Part shown: piece after piece, positions 49,277-59,042 of the stretch
Layout: every line of letters starts with the position of its first letter
Numbering within the stretch: the first letter of the stretch is position 1
Source of the DNA: JAJYVT01 sp035534455
GTDB taxonomy: Bacteria > Actinomycetota > Acidimicrobiia > Acidimicrobiales > RAAP-2
Length of the DNA: 64,000 bases
Assembly: GCA_035534455.1 (NCBI GenBank)
Contig: DATLRV010000003.1
Coordinates: 1 to 64,000 of the forward strand
Direction: 5' to 3'
The notes under the pieces: generated by a model
What the model saw: the letters and a program-made list of their open reading frames with translations, nothing else
Databases searched by the model: none
What the model was told of the DNA's origin: nothing
Position numbers and translations under genes: made by a program

Positions 49277-50722
49277 TCATCCACCTGAGGGCTCATGGGC
49301 CACGACGTGCGTGTCGCCGGGCGCGCCCGCGCGAAGACGTCGCGGGACCCGGACGCTCGCCGCGAGGCCACCGAAACCCACCGCCGCCCCGAAGGCGAAC
49401 GCCGTGCCGACCCCGATCCGGTGGCCCACCGCCGAGGCCGTCGCCGCCACCAACGCCCCCGCGCCCCCCGTCCCGATCGCCTGGCCGAGCACGTCGAAGA
49501 CCTGCAAAGACGCGGTCGCAGACCCCTCTTCGCCGGGTGCCGCCGCGTCGAGCGCCGCGAGGGACATCGGGGCGTAGCCGATCCCCATGCCGCCGCCGGC
49601 GACGCCCCACGCGACGACCCCGAGCCACGACGGCGACTGTGGCAGGAGCGTGGCGCCCATGATCGCCAAACCCGCCAGCGTGATGCACTGACCCACCCGC
49701 ACGAGAAGACGTGGCCCCACCCGGCGGACGACACGCGCCTGGGTCCACGATCCCGCCGTCCACGTCAACGTCGAGGCCATCAACGCGAACGCCGAGAGGG
49801 ACGCCGGCGCGTGGCGGACGATCGTGAGCGCGTAGGGCACGTACGCCTCGCCCGCGTAGAAGCAGCAGGTGACCAGACCCCGGGTGAGGACCGTGGCCGC
49901 CAGCCCGCCGGCGGCGACGAGCGGGCCGCGCGGCATCAGCGCGCGGAGCGAGATCACGAGCACTGCCACTCCCGCTGCGAGCCCGGCGCCCGCGGCAGGG
50001 GTGCGGTCCACGACGCTCAGCGAGCCCAGCGCGAGCGCCCCCCCGCCGATCGTGCCCAGTACCGGGAGGTAGGCGAGCCCGGTCGTCCGCGCGGTCGCCG
50101 GCCGGACCGGCACCGTCAGGCTACGCAGCGAGAACGCCGCCAGCGCGCCGGCGACGACGACGAGCGGCAGGAGGCCGAGGAAGACCCAGCGCCATCCGAC
50201 CGAGGTCGCGACGAACGCCGCTGCGACAGGCCCGACGAGGCCGGGCACCACCCACGCGGTCGAGAGCACGGCGAACATGTGGGGCCGCGCCTCGTCCGGA
50301 TAGCCCCGCGAGATGGCGACGTACGCGACCGCGGGGACGACCCCCGCTCCCACACCCTGGACCGCGCGCCCGGCGACGAGCGTGGGCATGTCCGGCGCCA
50401 GTCCCCCGATGACGAGGCCGCAGGCGAACAGGGCGAGACCACCGAGCATCGGGCTGACGAGCCGGCCGCGGTCGGCGAGCGACCCGGCCACGACGATGCC
50501 GAGCAGGCTCGCCAGGAGGAACGCGCTGAAGACCCATCCGTAGAGGCGGAGGTCGCCGAGGTGGCGGCTCACGTCGGGAAGGATCGTCGCGACGGACAGC
50601 GCCTCGAACGCCACCACGGTGACGGCGAGCGCGATCCCGACGGTGAGGGAACGCCGGTCGGGCGCCCACACCCCCGTGCTCCCCGCCGACCCCGTGGTCC
50701 GTGGGGGGGTGCCGAGCGTCAC
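49277..50722 (-). CDS. MFS multidrug-type exporter (14-helix style)
   Basis: The 481-residue protein has many hydrophobic segments, beginning LTVGIALAVTVVAFEALSVA. Motif A is GSLADRGRL, and motif C-like GVGAGVVPAVAYVAISRGYP includes the R-x2-Q-G region (GRAVQGVGAG). The pattern matches the DHA2-like drug/H+ antiporters, often annotated EmrB or Stp. The GTG at 50722 is chosen because the preceding 38 residues are low-complexity arginine-rich. It is divergent from the pyruvate dehydrogenase-like gene. Confidence 0.85.
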   Translation of the reverse strand: MTLGTPPRTTGSAGSTGVWAPDRRSLTVGIALAVTVVAFEALSVATILPDVSRHLGDLRLYGWVFSAFLLASLLGIVVAGSLADRGRLVSPMLGGLALFACGLVIGGLAPDMPTLVAGRAVQGVGAGVVPAVAYVAISRGYPDEARPHMFAVLSTAWVVPGLVGPVAAAFVATSVGWRWVFLGLLPLVVVAGALAAFSLRSLTVPVRPATARTTGLAYLPVLGTIGGGALALGSLSVVDRTPAAGAGLAAGVAVLVISLRALMPRGPLVAAGGLAATVLTRGLVTCCFYAGEAYVPYALTIVRHAPASLSAFALMASTLTWTAGSWTQARVVRRVGPRLLVRVGQCITLAGLAIMGATLLPQSPSWLGVVAWGVAGGGMGIGYAPMSLAALDAAAPGEEGSATASLQVFDVLGQAIGTGGAGALVAATASAVGHRIGVGTAFAFGAAVGFGGLAASVRVPRRLRAGAPGDTHVVAHEPSGG

Positions 50723-50895
50723 CCGCCTGAGCGTACGACGTCGGGTGCCGTCTCTGGCGGGGGAGCGTCCGCGCGCGGTGTCCCGTCCGCGTGGTCGGGG
50801 TACCCGGGCCACACGCGGACTCCCCGACGCCGACACCTGAGTCCGACGACGGCGCGGGTACGGGGTCGCCCGGGGCCGCTCGGTAGCATCGTCTG

Positions 50896-53325
50896 GTGAC
50901 CGACGCCGTGCCCGACCTGGCAGCTCAACCGCGCGACGGGGTCCGTGGCGCGGACCTCGCAGTGCTCGACCGCATCGCCGAGCGCGTGCTGTGGCTCGCC
51001 GTCCGCATGGTCGACTACGCGAACCACGGGCGGTCGAAGCCCGACGCGCTGAAGGTCGGCGGCCACCAGGCCTCCTCGGCCTCGATGGTCTCGATGATGA
51101 CGGCGCTGTGGTGCGCGTTCCTCGAGCGGCGTGACCGGGTGTCGGTCAAGCCGCACGCCTCGCCCGTCCTCCACGCCCTGCAGTACCTGCTCGGCAACCT
51201 CGACCGCAGCTACCTGACCGAGCTCCGGGCGTTCGGCGGCCTCCAGTCCTATCCCAGCCGCACCAAGGACCCCGACCCCGTCGACTACTCGACCGGGTCG
51301 GTGGGCCTCGGGGCCGTCGCCCCGATGTTCGGAGCCGTGACCGAGCGCTACGTGCGGCACCATTTCGGCACGGGGCCGGGGGGTCCGAGCGGTTCGGGAT
51401 TCGGGCCGACCGACGTGGCCGGACGGTTCATCTCCCTCGTGGGCGACGCGGAGCTCGACGAGGGCAACGTCTGGGAGGCGATCGCCGATCCTGTCGTCCA
51501 GGGCCTGGGCAACGTGCTGTGGGTGATCGACCTGAACCGCCAGAGCCTCGACCGCGTGGTGCCGGGGGTGAAGGCGGCACGGCTCGAGAAGCTCTTCGAG
51601 GCCAACGACTGGCAGGTCCTCGAGGCGAAGTACGGACGTCGGCTCCAGGAGCGCTTCGCCGGCCCGGGCGGCGACGCGCTGCGCCACCACATCGACCTCA
51701 TGGCCAACGAGGACTACCAGGCGCTGTTCTCCCTGCCCGTCACCCAGGTGCGCGACCGGTTCCTCATCGGCGCCGACGCCGGCGTGAAGCGGGCGATCGA
51801 GGACGTGCCCGACGCGGAGCTGCGCAGCCTGCTCACGGACCTCGGCGGGCACGACATGCACGAGCTCCTCGCCGCGTTCCACGCGGTGGAGGGCGGGCGC
51901 CCCTCGGTCGTGTTCGCGTACACGGTGAAGGGATGGGGGCTGCCGATCGCGGGCGACCGGCTGAACCACGCGGCCCTCCTCACGGAGGCGCAGGTGGACG
52001 AGCTCCGCTCGTCGATGGGGCTCGACCCCGCACACGAGTGGGACCGTTTCGACCCCGGCTCCCCCGAGGGACGCCTGCTCGACGAGGTGCGACGGCGCCT
52101 GGTCCGCCCGAGGGGCACGAGGCCCGACCTCTCGGGGGCCGTGCCGGTCTCCTCGGGCGCGAGGGTGGGGAAGGTCACCTCGACGCAGGAGGCCTTCGGC
52201 CGTTCGCTCGCCGAGCTCGCGCGCGCGTCGTCGGTCGCCGCGCGCATCGTGACGGCGTCGCCGGACGTCACGATCTCGACCAACCTCGGCGGGTGGGTCA
52301 ACCGGGTCGGGGTCTTCGCACCGGAGTCCCGGGCAGAACCTGAGGGGGAGAACCAGCTCCTGCGGTGGTCGGAGAGCCCCTCCGGGCAGCACTTCGAGCT
52401 GGACCTCTCCGAGATGAACCTCTTCCTCCTGCTCGGCCAGCTCGGCGTCGCGGCCGAGACATTCGGTGAGGCGCTCGTCCCCATCGGCACCGTGTACGAC
52501 CCGTTCGTGCTGCGCGGCCTCGACGCGCTGATCTACAGCCTCTACGCCGGCGGGAAGTTCGTCGTGGTCGGCACCCCCGCAGGGGTCGCCCTCGGGTACG
52601 AGGGCGGGGCGCACCAGTCGATCGTCACCCCGTCGGTGGGCACCGAGATGCCCGGGCTGACGTTCCGCGAGCTGGCCTTCGCCACGGCGGTGGACTGGGC
52701 GCTGTGCGAGGCCGTCCGCGAGGTGCTCGCACCCGCAGGCGGCTCCACCTACCTCCGGCTCTCGACCCGCCCGGTCGACCAGGGCCCGTTCGAGGCGTTG
52801 CGCGCGGAGGTCGGTGACGCCCAGCTGCGCAGCGACGTGCTCGCCGGCGGGTACCGGCTCGTCGACGGCGCCGCCCGCGTGCCCGGAGGTCCGGTCGTGC
52901 ACCTCGTGGGCTGCGGGACGGTGCTCCCCGAGGTGCTCGAGGCCGCGTCGCGCCTCTGGGACGAAGGGGTCGCCGCCAACGTCGTCGACGTCACCTCCGT
53001 CGACCTCCTCTACCGCTCCTGGCGCGCCTCGCTCGTACACGCGCTCGACGTCGCGTTGCCCGCGGCGGCGCCGGTGCACCTGGACCGGCTCTTTGCGCCC
53101 GCGCAAAGGGGCGCGCCGATCGTCACGGTGCACGACGGCGCCCCCCAGACCCTCAGCTGGCTCGGCTCGGTCCACGGCTCGCCGGTCGTGCCGCTCGGCG
53201 TCGACGCGTTCGGCCAGGTGGGGTCGGTGGGCGAGCTCTTCGCGCACTTCCGCCTCGACGGCCCTGCCATCGTGAACGCGGCGCTCGTCGCGTTGGAGCG
53301 GGGCGTGCCCGCCAATCAGACCTAG
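50896..53325 (+). CDS. Pyruvate dehydrogenase E1 homodimeric/transketolase-like protein
   Basis: The 809-residue ThDP enzyme is AceE-like. It shows GGHQASSASMVSMMTALWCAF, the ThDP motif LVGDAELDEGNVWEAI with NLNRQ-type WVIDLNRQSLDR, VFAYTVKGWGLPIAGDRLNH, and a transketolase-type PYR domain beginning KVTSTQEAFGRSLAELARAS with FELDLSEMNLFLLLGQLGVA. A C-terminal transketolase domain has VVHLVGCGTVLPEVLEAA. Homodimeric E1 normally feeds lipoyl E2; no E2 or E3 is nearby, so it may oxidise or decarboxylate another 2-oxoacid. It starts at a GTG. Confidence 0.82.
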   Translation: MTDAVPDLAAQPRDGVRGADLAVLDRIAERVLWLAVRMVDYANHGRSKPDALKVGGHQASSASMVSMMTALWCAFLERRDRVSVKPHASPVLHALQYLLGNLDRSYLTELRAFGGLQSYPSRTKDPDPVDYSTGSVGLGAVAPMFGAVTERYVRHHFGTGPGGPSGSGFGPTDVAGRFISLVGDAELDEGNVWEAIADPVVQGLGNVLWVIDLNRQSLDRVVPGVKAARLEKLFEANDWQVLEAKYGRRLQERFAGPGGDALRHHIDLMANEDYQALFSLPVTQVRDRFLIGADAGVKRAIEDVPDAELRSLLTDLGGHDMHELLAAFHAVEGGRPSVVFAYTVKGWGLPIAGDRLNHAALLTEAQVDELRSSMGLDPAHEWDRFDPGSPEGRLLDEVRRRLVRPRGTRPDLSGAVPVSSGARVGKVTSTQEAFGRSLAELARASSVAARIVTASPDVTISTNLGGWVNRVGVFAPESRAEPEGENQLLRWSESPSGQHFELDLSEMNLFLLLGQLGVAAETFGEALVPIGTVYDPFVLRGLDALIYSLYAGGKFVVVGTPAGVALGYEGGAHQSIVTPSVGTEMPGLTFRELAFATAVDWALCEAVREVLAPAGGSTYLRLSTRPVDQGPFEALRAEVGDAQLRSDVLAGGYRLVDGAARVPGGPVVHLVGCGTVLPEVLEAASRLWDEGVAANVVDVTSVDLLYRSWRASLVHALDVALPAAAPVHLDRLFAPAQRGAPIVTVHDGAPQTLSWLGSVHGSPVVPLGVDAFGQVGSVGELFAHFRLDGPAIVNAALVALERGVPANQT

Positions 53326-53365
53326 CCGGGACCCAGCCGGGACCGTCGGCGCTGACGTCGCCCGC

Positions 53366-54274
53366 TCAGCCGGGTTCGACGAGCGTTCCCACCTTGCCGG
53401 CGAGCACCAGGGACGCCTCCGCGAGCCTGCCGATCGCCCCGGTCCCGCCGGTCTCCTCGACGAACCGGCAGACGGCCTCCACCTTCGGTCCCATCGACCC
53501 TGCCGGGAACGACATCGCGCGCAGCGCGGGCACGGTCACCCGGCCGAGCGGACGCGCGGAGGGGGTGCCGTGGTCCGCTTCGACGGCGTCGACGTCGGTG
53601 AGGATGACGAGAGCGTCCGCGCGGAGCTTGCGGGCGAGGAGCGCAGCGGTCAGGTCCTTGTCCACCACCGCCTCGACGCCCCGGAGCCGTCCCGCGGGGT
53701 CCCGGACGACCGGGACGCCGCCGCCGCCCGCGCAGATCACGACTGCGCCGCGCCCGAGCAGCAGCTCGACGATCGGGAGCTCGACGACCTCGAGCGGCGT
53801 GGGTGACGGCACGACCCTGCGCCAGCCGCGGTCGTCCTGCCGGACGGTCCAGCCCCGCTCGCGCGCGACGCGCCGTGCGCTCGTTGCGTCGAGCATCGGG
53901 CCGACGAACTTCGACGGGGTCGCGAAGGCCGGATCGCCCGCGTCGACGACCGTCTGGGTGACGACGGCGGCGACGCTGCGCGCGCTGAGCGCGTTCTCGA
54001 GCGACTGGAGGAGCCAGTAGCCGATCATCCCCTGCGTCTGCGCACCGAGCGCGTCGAAGGGGTAGGGGCGGCTCAGTGTGACGTCCCGCTCGCTCTCGTT
54101 CGCGAGGATCCCCACCTGTGGACCGTTGCCGTGCGTGACGACGAGCTCGTGCTCCGCGGCGATCGGGGCGAGGGCCTCGACCGCGGCGTCCACGTGGTGC
54201 TGCTGCACGTCGGCGTCAGGTCGCTCGCTGCGTTCCAAAAGGGCGTTGCCGCCCAGGGCGACGACGACGCGCAT
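53366..54274 (-). CDS. arcC: Carbamate kinase
   Basis: The 302-residue enzyme opens MRVVVALGGNALL and has VVTHGNGPQVG, QTQGMIGYWLLQSLEN, FVGP and VICAGGGGVPVV, the conserved AK-superfamily carbamate kinase motifs. It then has VVDKDLTAALLARKLRADAL and FPAGSMGPKVEAVCRF. It makes ATP from carbamoyl phosphate, the energy-yielding step of the arginine deiminase pathway. It starts one base after the arcB stop and ends the operon, convergent with the pyruvate dehydrogenase-like gene. Confidence 0.93.
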   Translation of the reverse strand: MRVVVALGGNALLERSERPDADVQQHHVDAAVEALAPIAAEHELVVTHGNGPQVGILANESERDVTLSRPYPFDALGAQTQGMIGYWLLQSLENALSARSVAAVVTQTVVDAGDPAFATPSKFVGPMLDATSARRVARERGWTVRQDDRGWRRVVPSPTPLEVVELPIVELLLGRGAVVICAGGGGVPVVRDPAGRLRGVEAVVDKDLTAALLARKLRADALVILTDVDAVEADHGTPSARPLGRVTVPALRAMSFPAGSMGPKVEAVCRFVEETGGTGAIGRLAEASLVLAGKVGTLVEPG

Positions 54275-54275
54275 C

Positions 54276-55295
54276 TCACACGTCGTGTGCGGCGAGGGTC
54301 GCGACCATCAGCGCCTTGATCGTGTGGAGGCGGTTCTCCGCCTCGTCGAAGGCGACCGAGGTCGGCGACTCGAAGACGTCGTCGGTCACCTCCATCGCCT
54401 GCAGCCCGCGCTTGTCGAACACGCGGCGACCGATCTCGGTGTGCGTGTCGTGGAACGCAGGGAGGCAGTGGAGGAACCGCACGTCGGGGTTGCCGGTCGC
54501 CGCCACCAACTCGGCGTTGACCTGGTACGGCAGGAGCAGGTCGATCCGCTCGTCCCACAGGTCGTCGGGCTCGCCGAGGGAGAGCCACACGTCGGTGTAG
54601 AGGAAGTCGATGCCCTCGACCGCCGCACGTGGGTCGTCGGTCGCGCTGATGGAGCCTCCCGAGACGGCGGCGAGGGAGGCTGCCTCCGCCCAGACCCAGG
54701 GGGCCGGCCGCCGGGTGACCGGTGCCGCGATGCGCACGTCCATCCCCATCAGCGCGCCGGCCACGAGGAGCGAGGCGCAGGTGTTGTTGGCCGCGTCGCC
54801 GACGAAGCAGACCGAGACGTCGCGCAGCGGGCGCCGCGCGTGGTCGCGCATGGTGAGGAGGTCGGCGAGACTCTGGGTGGGGTGCCACTGGTCCGTGAGC
54901 CCGTTCCAGACCGGGACGCCGGAGCTCGCCGCCAGCTCCTCGGCGTCCGACTGGCGGAACCCGCGGAACTCGATCCCGTCGAAGATGCGCCCGAGCACGC
55001 GGGCGGTGTCCTTCGTGGTCTCCTTGACGCCGAACTGCGTCTCGCCCGGCCCCAGGTAGACGGCGTGCGCCCCCTGGTTGCGTGCACCGACCTCGAAGGC
55101 CGAGCGGGTGCGGGTCGACGTCTTCTGGAAGAGCAGCGCGACCGTCTTCCCTTCGAGCCGTCGCCGCTCCGCGCCCGCCCGCTTCTCTTCGCGCAGGCGC
55201 ACCGCGAGGTCGAGGAGCCCCTCGTACTCCCCGGCGCTGAGGTCGGAGTCCTTCAGGTAGCTACGCCCGCGCAGGTCCATTCCCCATTCTCCCAT
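54276..55295 (-). CDS. arcB: Ornithine carbamoyltransferase (catabolic)
   Basis: The 339-residue enzyme has the carbamoyl-phosphate site FQKTSTRTRSAFEV, LADLLTMRD preceded by WHPTQS, and the ornithine/catalytic motif FLHCLPAFHD. The middle FVGDAANNTCASLLVAGALM matches OTC. In the arc operon it phosphorolyses citrulline to ornithine and carbamoyl phosphate. The ATG at 55295 overlaps the arcA stop (TGATG). A second ATG at 55280, beginning MDLRGRSYL with GGGAG upstream, is equally plausible. Confidence 0.93.
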   Translation of the reverse strand: MGEWGMDLRGRSYLKDSDLSAGEYEGLLDLAVRLREEKRAGAERRRLEGKTVALLFQKTSTRTRSAFEVGARNQGAHAVYLGPGETQFGVKETTKDTARVLGRIFDGIEFRGFRQSDAEELAASSGVPVWNGLTDQWHPTQSLADLLTMRDHARRPLRDVSVCFVGDAANNTCASLLVAGALMGMDVRIAAPVTRRPAPWVWAEAASLAAVSGGSISATDDPRAAVEGIDFLYTDVWLSLGEPDDLWDERIDLLLPYQVNAELVAATGNPDVRFLHCLPAFHDTHTEIGRRVFDKRGLQAMEVTDDVFESPTSVAFDEAENRLHTIKALMVATLAAHDV

Positions 55296-56581
55296 CACTT
55301 TCCCACCGGGTCGCGAAGGATCGGGCAGGTCATGCAGCGCGGACCGCCCCGGCCCCGGCCGAGCTCGCTGCCCTGGACGGTCACGACCTCGATCCCGTGG
55401 CGGCGGAGCATGGTGTTCGTCGGGACGTTGCGCTCGTAGCCGAACACGACGCCCGGTGCGACGGCGAGGTAGTTGGTGCCGTCGTCCCACTGCTCGCGCT
55501 CGGCGGCTCGGACGTCCTCGTCGGTGGAGAGGAGCGCCAGCTCGTCGTCGTCGACCTCGAGCACCTCGGCGAGAGACGTCCACAGCGAGCGGTTCCGCTC
55601 CACGTGCAGCTCGCCGGGCTCCTGGCCGGGCGTGATCGTCCAGCTGCGCAGGTGGCGGTCGAGGTAGGGGTAGATGACGAAGGTGGCGCGGTCGACCATC
55701 GTCATCACGGTGTCGAGGTGCATCGTCGCGCGGGACCTGGGCAGCTCGACGCCCACCACGGTGCGCGCCTCGCCGGACTCGAACAGGGCCTCGGAGAGGA
55801 GCTCGACGGCCATCGGCGTCGTCCGCTCGCCCATGCCCACGAGCACCGCGCCGTGCCCGAGCACGTGCACGTCGCCGCCTTCGATGGTCGCGGGTTGGTG
55901 GACCCGGTCGTCGTCGCCGTAGTAGCGGGTGAACTTCTCGTCGACGAACATCGGGTGGAACCGGTAGATCGCCCGGGAGTGCACGGACTCACGCTGGCGT
56001 GCCGTCTTCGCCATCGGGTTGACCGAGACGCCGCCGTAGATCCAGCACGAGTTGTCCCGCTGGAAGAGGTGGTTGGGAAGTGGCGGGAGGAGGAAGTCGT
56101 CCGCCGCCATCATCGACCACTTGAGGCTCTTCGCCGCATGTTGGGGGTGCAGGTCCGCCTTGAGGACGCCGCCGACGAGGTAGTCGGCGAGCGTCGTCGG
56201 GTCGAGGTCGTCGAGGAGGCCGCGCGTCGGGCCGACCAGCACCGGGCCGAGCACCTCGGGGGTGCACACCCGGTCGAGCACGAATTCGCGCGCCTCGTCG
56301 ATGGCGAGCGTCTCGGCGAGCAGCTGGGAGAAGTAGTGCACCTGCACGCCCTGGTCGCGCAGTGCCTCGGCGAATGCGTCGTGCTCCTCCTTCGCCCGTT
56401 TCGCCCACATGACGTCGTCGAAGAGCAGCTCGTCGATGTTGCGCGGCGAGAGCCGGGAGAGCTCGAGCCCGGGACGGTGGACGATCACCCGGCGGAGGCG
56501 GCCCACCTCCGAGTCGACCCGGAGGTGGGAGTCCGCCTCGCCGGGCAGGACGCGGAGGTGAGAAGAGGGATGGAGGTTCAT
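55295..56581 (-). CDS. arcA: Arginine deiminase
   Basis: The 428-residue enzyme converts arginine to citrulline and ammonia. Motifs: VDSEVGRLRRVIVHRPGLEL, ELLFDDVMWAKRAKEEHDAF, NHLFQRDNSCWIYGG, IEGGDVHVLGHGAVLVGMGE, MHLDTVMTMVD and the catalytic Cys in GGPRCMTCPI. Length and motif order fit bacterial ADI. The ATG overlaps the antiporter stop (ATGA). Confidence 0.95.
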   Translation of the reverse strand: MNLHPSSHLRVLPGEADSHLRVDSEVGRLRRVIVHRPGLELSRLSPRNIDELLFDDVMWAKRAKEEHDAFAEALRDQGVQVHYFSQLLAETLAIDEAREFVLDRVCTPEVLGPVLVGPTRGLLDDLDPTTLADYLVGGVLKADLHPQHAAKSLKWSMMAADDFLLPPLPNHLFQRDNSCWIYGGVSVNPMAKTARQRESVHSRAIYRFHPMFVDEKFTRYYGDDDRVHQPATIEGGDVHVLGHGAVLVGMGERTTPMAVELLSEALFESGEARTVVGVELPRSRATMHLDTVMTMVDRATFVIYPYLDRHLRSWTITPGQEPGELHVERNRSLWTSLAEVLEVDDDELALLSTDEDVRAAEREQWDDGTNYLAVAPGVVFGYERNVPTNTMLRRHGIEVVTVQGSELGRGRGGPRCMTCPILRDPVGK

Positions 56582-58086
56582 CGCGCCGCGCCCCCTTCGA
56601 CGTCGACCGACGCCGGCTCGCCGAGGCCCGGCTTCGCCGGAAGGTCGATGGGGGACATCGCGGTGCCGAGCCGTTGGCGCCAGGCGTTCAAGAAGGCGTA
56701 GAGGACGAGACCCGCCATGATCACCACCAGCGCCTGGTAGACGACCTGGTAGCCCGAGGCGAACGTGACCCACATCGAGAAGAGCACCGCCATCACCGCG
56801 ACGAGCAGGTCGCGGACGAGCCGCCAGCCCGAGACGATGCGCCGCTTGGACACGAGGAACGTGAGCTGCGCGATCGCCGACATGAAGTACGGGATGGCGA
56901 CCGTCACGACCGTGAGGTCGACGAGATAGGTGAAGACCGTGAGCCCGGTCTTGGTCTCGTAGGCCCACAGCATGAGGAGCGACGGCAGGATGGTGCCGAC
57001 GACGATGCCGAACCACGCCGTGTGCCTGCGGTCCTCCCACGCGAAGGGCCGCGGGAAGAGGTTGTCCTGCGCGATGGCGCGGGAGGTCTCGGTGACGAGG
57101 AGCGTCCATCCGTTGAGGGCGCCGATGCCCGACGCGACCGCCACCGCGGCGATGAACTTGCCGGCCCACGGGGTCCCCGGGAACATGGAGTTGAACGCGT
57201 TCACGAACGGGGAGCCGGTGTTCACGAGCGTGTGGTGCGGTACGAGGCCCATCACGACGGCGGAGGTGAGCAGGTAGAGGATGGCGCTCAGGCCGGTGCC
57301 GATCATCGACGCACGTCCGACGTTGCGACCGGGGTCCTTCACGCGCTTGGCGGTGATGGCCGCGGCCTCGACGCCGATGAAGGAGAAGAGGGCGACACCG
57401 GCCGCGATGCCGATGCCCGTGTAGAGGCTGCCGCCGGACATGTTGAAGTTCCCGAAGTTCGCCGAGTGCACGTAGGCCCATCCCACGATGCCGATGAACA
57501 GGAGGGGGAGGAACTTGAGGACCACGGTCACCTGCTGGAACCAGGCCATCTGCCGGACGCCGACGAGGTTCACCGCAGCGGGGACCCAGAGCCCGACGAG
57601 GGCGATGAGCCACTCCTGCATGCCGCCGACCTTCCAGCCGAAGAGCGCGGTGACGTAGAAGACCCACGACGAGACGATCGCCGCGTTCCCAGCCCACGAC
57701 TGGATCCAGTAGCACCAGCCGGTCAGGTAGCCGGCGAAGTCGCCGAACTCGTGGCGCGAATAGGCGTAGAGCCCGCCGTCGGAGTTCGGCACGCGTCGGG
57801 TGAGCTGGCCGAAGAGGAAGGCGAGGAGCATCGCGCCGACGGCGATGGCGCCGAGGACGGCGATGGACATGGTGCCGGCGCCAGCCAGCACCGCCGGCAT
57901 CGTGAAGACGCCGGTGCCGACGATCGAGCCGATGACGAGCCCGGTCGCGGTGGGGAGACCCAAGGCGCGGGCCTTCGCCTGGTTGCGCGGCGACAGCGGC
58001 GTGATCGGCGCGTGGCCGGACCGGGCTTCGACGGAACGGGCTTCGACGGAATGGGTGGCGGGAGCCGTCGGGTCGGTGGAGGACAT
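56578..58086 (-). CDS. arcD: Arginine/ornithine antiporter-like APC permease
   Basis: The 502-residue APC-family transporter has about 13 hydrophobic segments. The first is LPTATGLVIGSIVGTGVFTM, with the GSIVGTG substrate loop, and SFIGVEAAAITAKRVKDPGR is the conserved central motif. As the first gene of the arc operon it should exchange arginine for ornithine. ArcD is inferred from context, since APC antiporters for other amino acids look alike. The ATG at 58086 follows GAGGAG. The 50 residues before helix 1 contain a duplicated SVEARS element. Confidence 0.85.
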   Translation of the reverse strand: MSSTDPTAPATHSVEARSVEARSGHAPITPLSPRNQAKARALGLPTATGLVIGSIVGTGVFTMPAVLAGAGTMSIAVLGAIAVGAMLLAFLFGQLTRRVPNSDGGLYAYSRHEFGDFAGYLTGWCYWIQSWAGNAAIVSSWVFYVTALFGWKVGGMQEWLIALVGLWVPAAVNLVGVRQMAWFQQVTVVLKFLPLLFIGIVGWAYVHSANFGNFNMSGGSLYTGIGIAAGVALFSFIGVEAAAITAKRVKDPGRNVGRASMIGTGLSAILYLLTSAVVMGLVPHHTLVNTGSPFVNAFNSMFPGTPWAGKFIAAVAVASGIGALNGWTLLVTETSRAIAQDNLFPRPFAWEDRRHTAWFGIVVGTILPSLLMLWAYETKTGLTVFTYLVDLTVVTVAIPYFMSAIAQLTFLVSKRRIVSGWRLVRDLLVAVMAVLFSMWVTFASGYQVVYQALVVIMAGLVLYAFLNAWRQRLGTAMSPIDLPAKPGLGEPASVDVEGGAAR

Positions 58087-58252
58087 GGCCGTCTCCTCTC
58101 TTTCTCTCGGACCAACGAACGGCGGCCGCGCGGACAATCCGGTGCATCCCGTCGCGGACGGCGTCACGGACAGGTTGCGGAACCCGCGCCGGTCCGGCGT
58201 AGGGCCAAAGGTCATGGCCGTGGGCCGTGCGCCGTGGGGGTAAGACCGATCC

Positions 58253-59029
58253 GTGGCGATCAAGATCGGCACGTCGGGCTGGCAGTACCGCCACTGGCGC
58301 GGCACCTTCTACCCCGGCGGTCTGCCGACCTCCCGGTGGCTGGACTTCTACGCGCGGTCCTTCGACACGGTGGAGGTCAACAACGCCTTCTACCGCCTTC
58401 CCTCTGCCGAGGTGTTCGAACGCTGGCGCGCGACCACGCCCGAGCGGTTCGAGATGGCGGTGAAGGCGAGCAGCTACCTGACGCACTACAAACGCCTGCG
58501 CGACCCGAGCGAGCCGGCTGCGCGCTTCATGGAGCGGGCGCGGCACCTCGGCTCGAAGCTGGGTCCCGTCCTGCTGCAGCTCCCGCCGACGATGCGGGTC
58601 GAGACCGGCCGTCTCGACGAGGCACTCTCGTGCTTCCCGCGGGACGTCCGTGTCGCTGTGGAGACTCGTCACGAGAGCTGGGACTGCGACGCCGTGTGGG
58701 CCGTGCTCGCACGGCACGGCGCCGCGTGGTGCATCGCCGACTCGCCGTGGCGCCGCTGGCCCGTCGTGCGCACGACGGGCTGGGGGTACCTCCGCTTCCA
58801 CGAGGGTGTCGCGTCCCCGCGCCCCTGCTACGGCCGGCGCGCACTCGCCGCGTGGGCGTCACGGATCGCCGAGACGTGGCCCGCGACCGCGGACGTCTAC
58901 GTGTACTTCAACAACGACCCGTGTGCGTGCGCACTGCGCGACGCACGGAGGTTCGCCGCCATGTGCACCCGGGAAGGCCTCGAGACGACCCGGGTCCCGA
59001 GGCGCGGCGTGGTGACCCTCTGCGAGTGA
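58253..59029 (+). CDS. DUF72-family TIM-barrel protein
   Basis: The 258-residue protein is typical of DUF72 (YecE): IKIGTSGWQYRHWRGTFYP, FDTVEVNNAFYRLPSAEVFE, FEMAVKASSYLTHYKRL, GPVLLQLPPTMRVE, VAVETRHESW, GYLRFHEG and VYVYFNNDPCACALRDAR. The biochemical role of DUF72 is not established as far as I know. It starts at a GTG and is divergent from arcD, with 166 bases between. Confidence 0.9.
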   Translation: MAIKIGTSGWQYRHWRGTFYPGGLPTSRWLDFYARSFDTVEVNNAFYRLPSAEVFERWRATTPERFEMAVKASSYLTHYKRLRDPSEPAARFMERARHLGSKLGPVLLQLPPTMRVETGRLDEALSCFPRDVRVAVETRHESWDCDAVWAVLARHGAAWCIADSPWRRWPVVRTTGWGYLRFHEGVASPRPCYGRRALAAWASRIAETWPATADVYVYFNNDPCACALRDARRFAAMCTREGLETTRVPRRGVVTLCE

Positions 59030-59042
59030 GCGGCCGTGCGCG

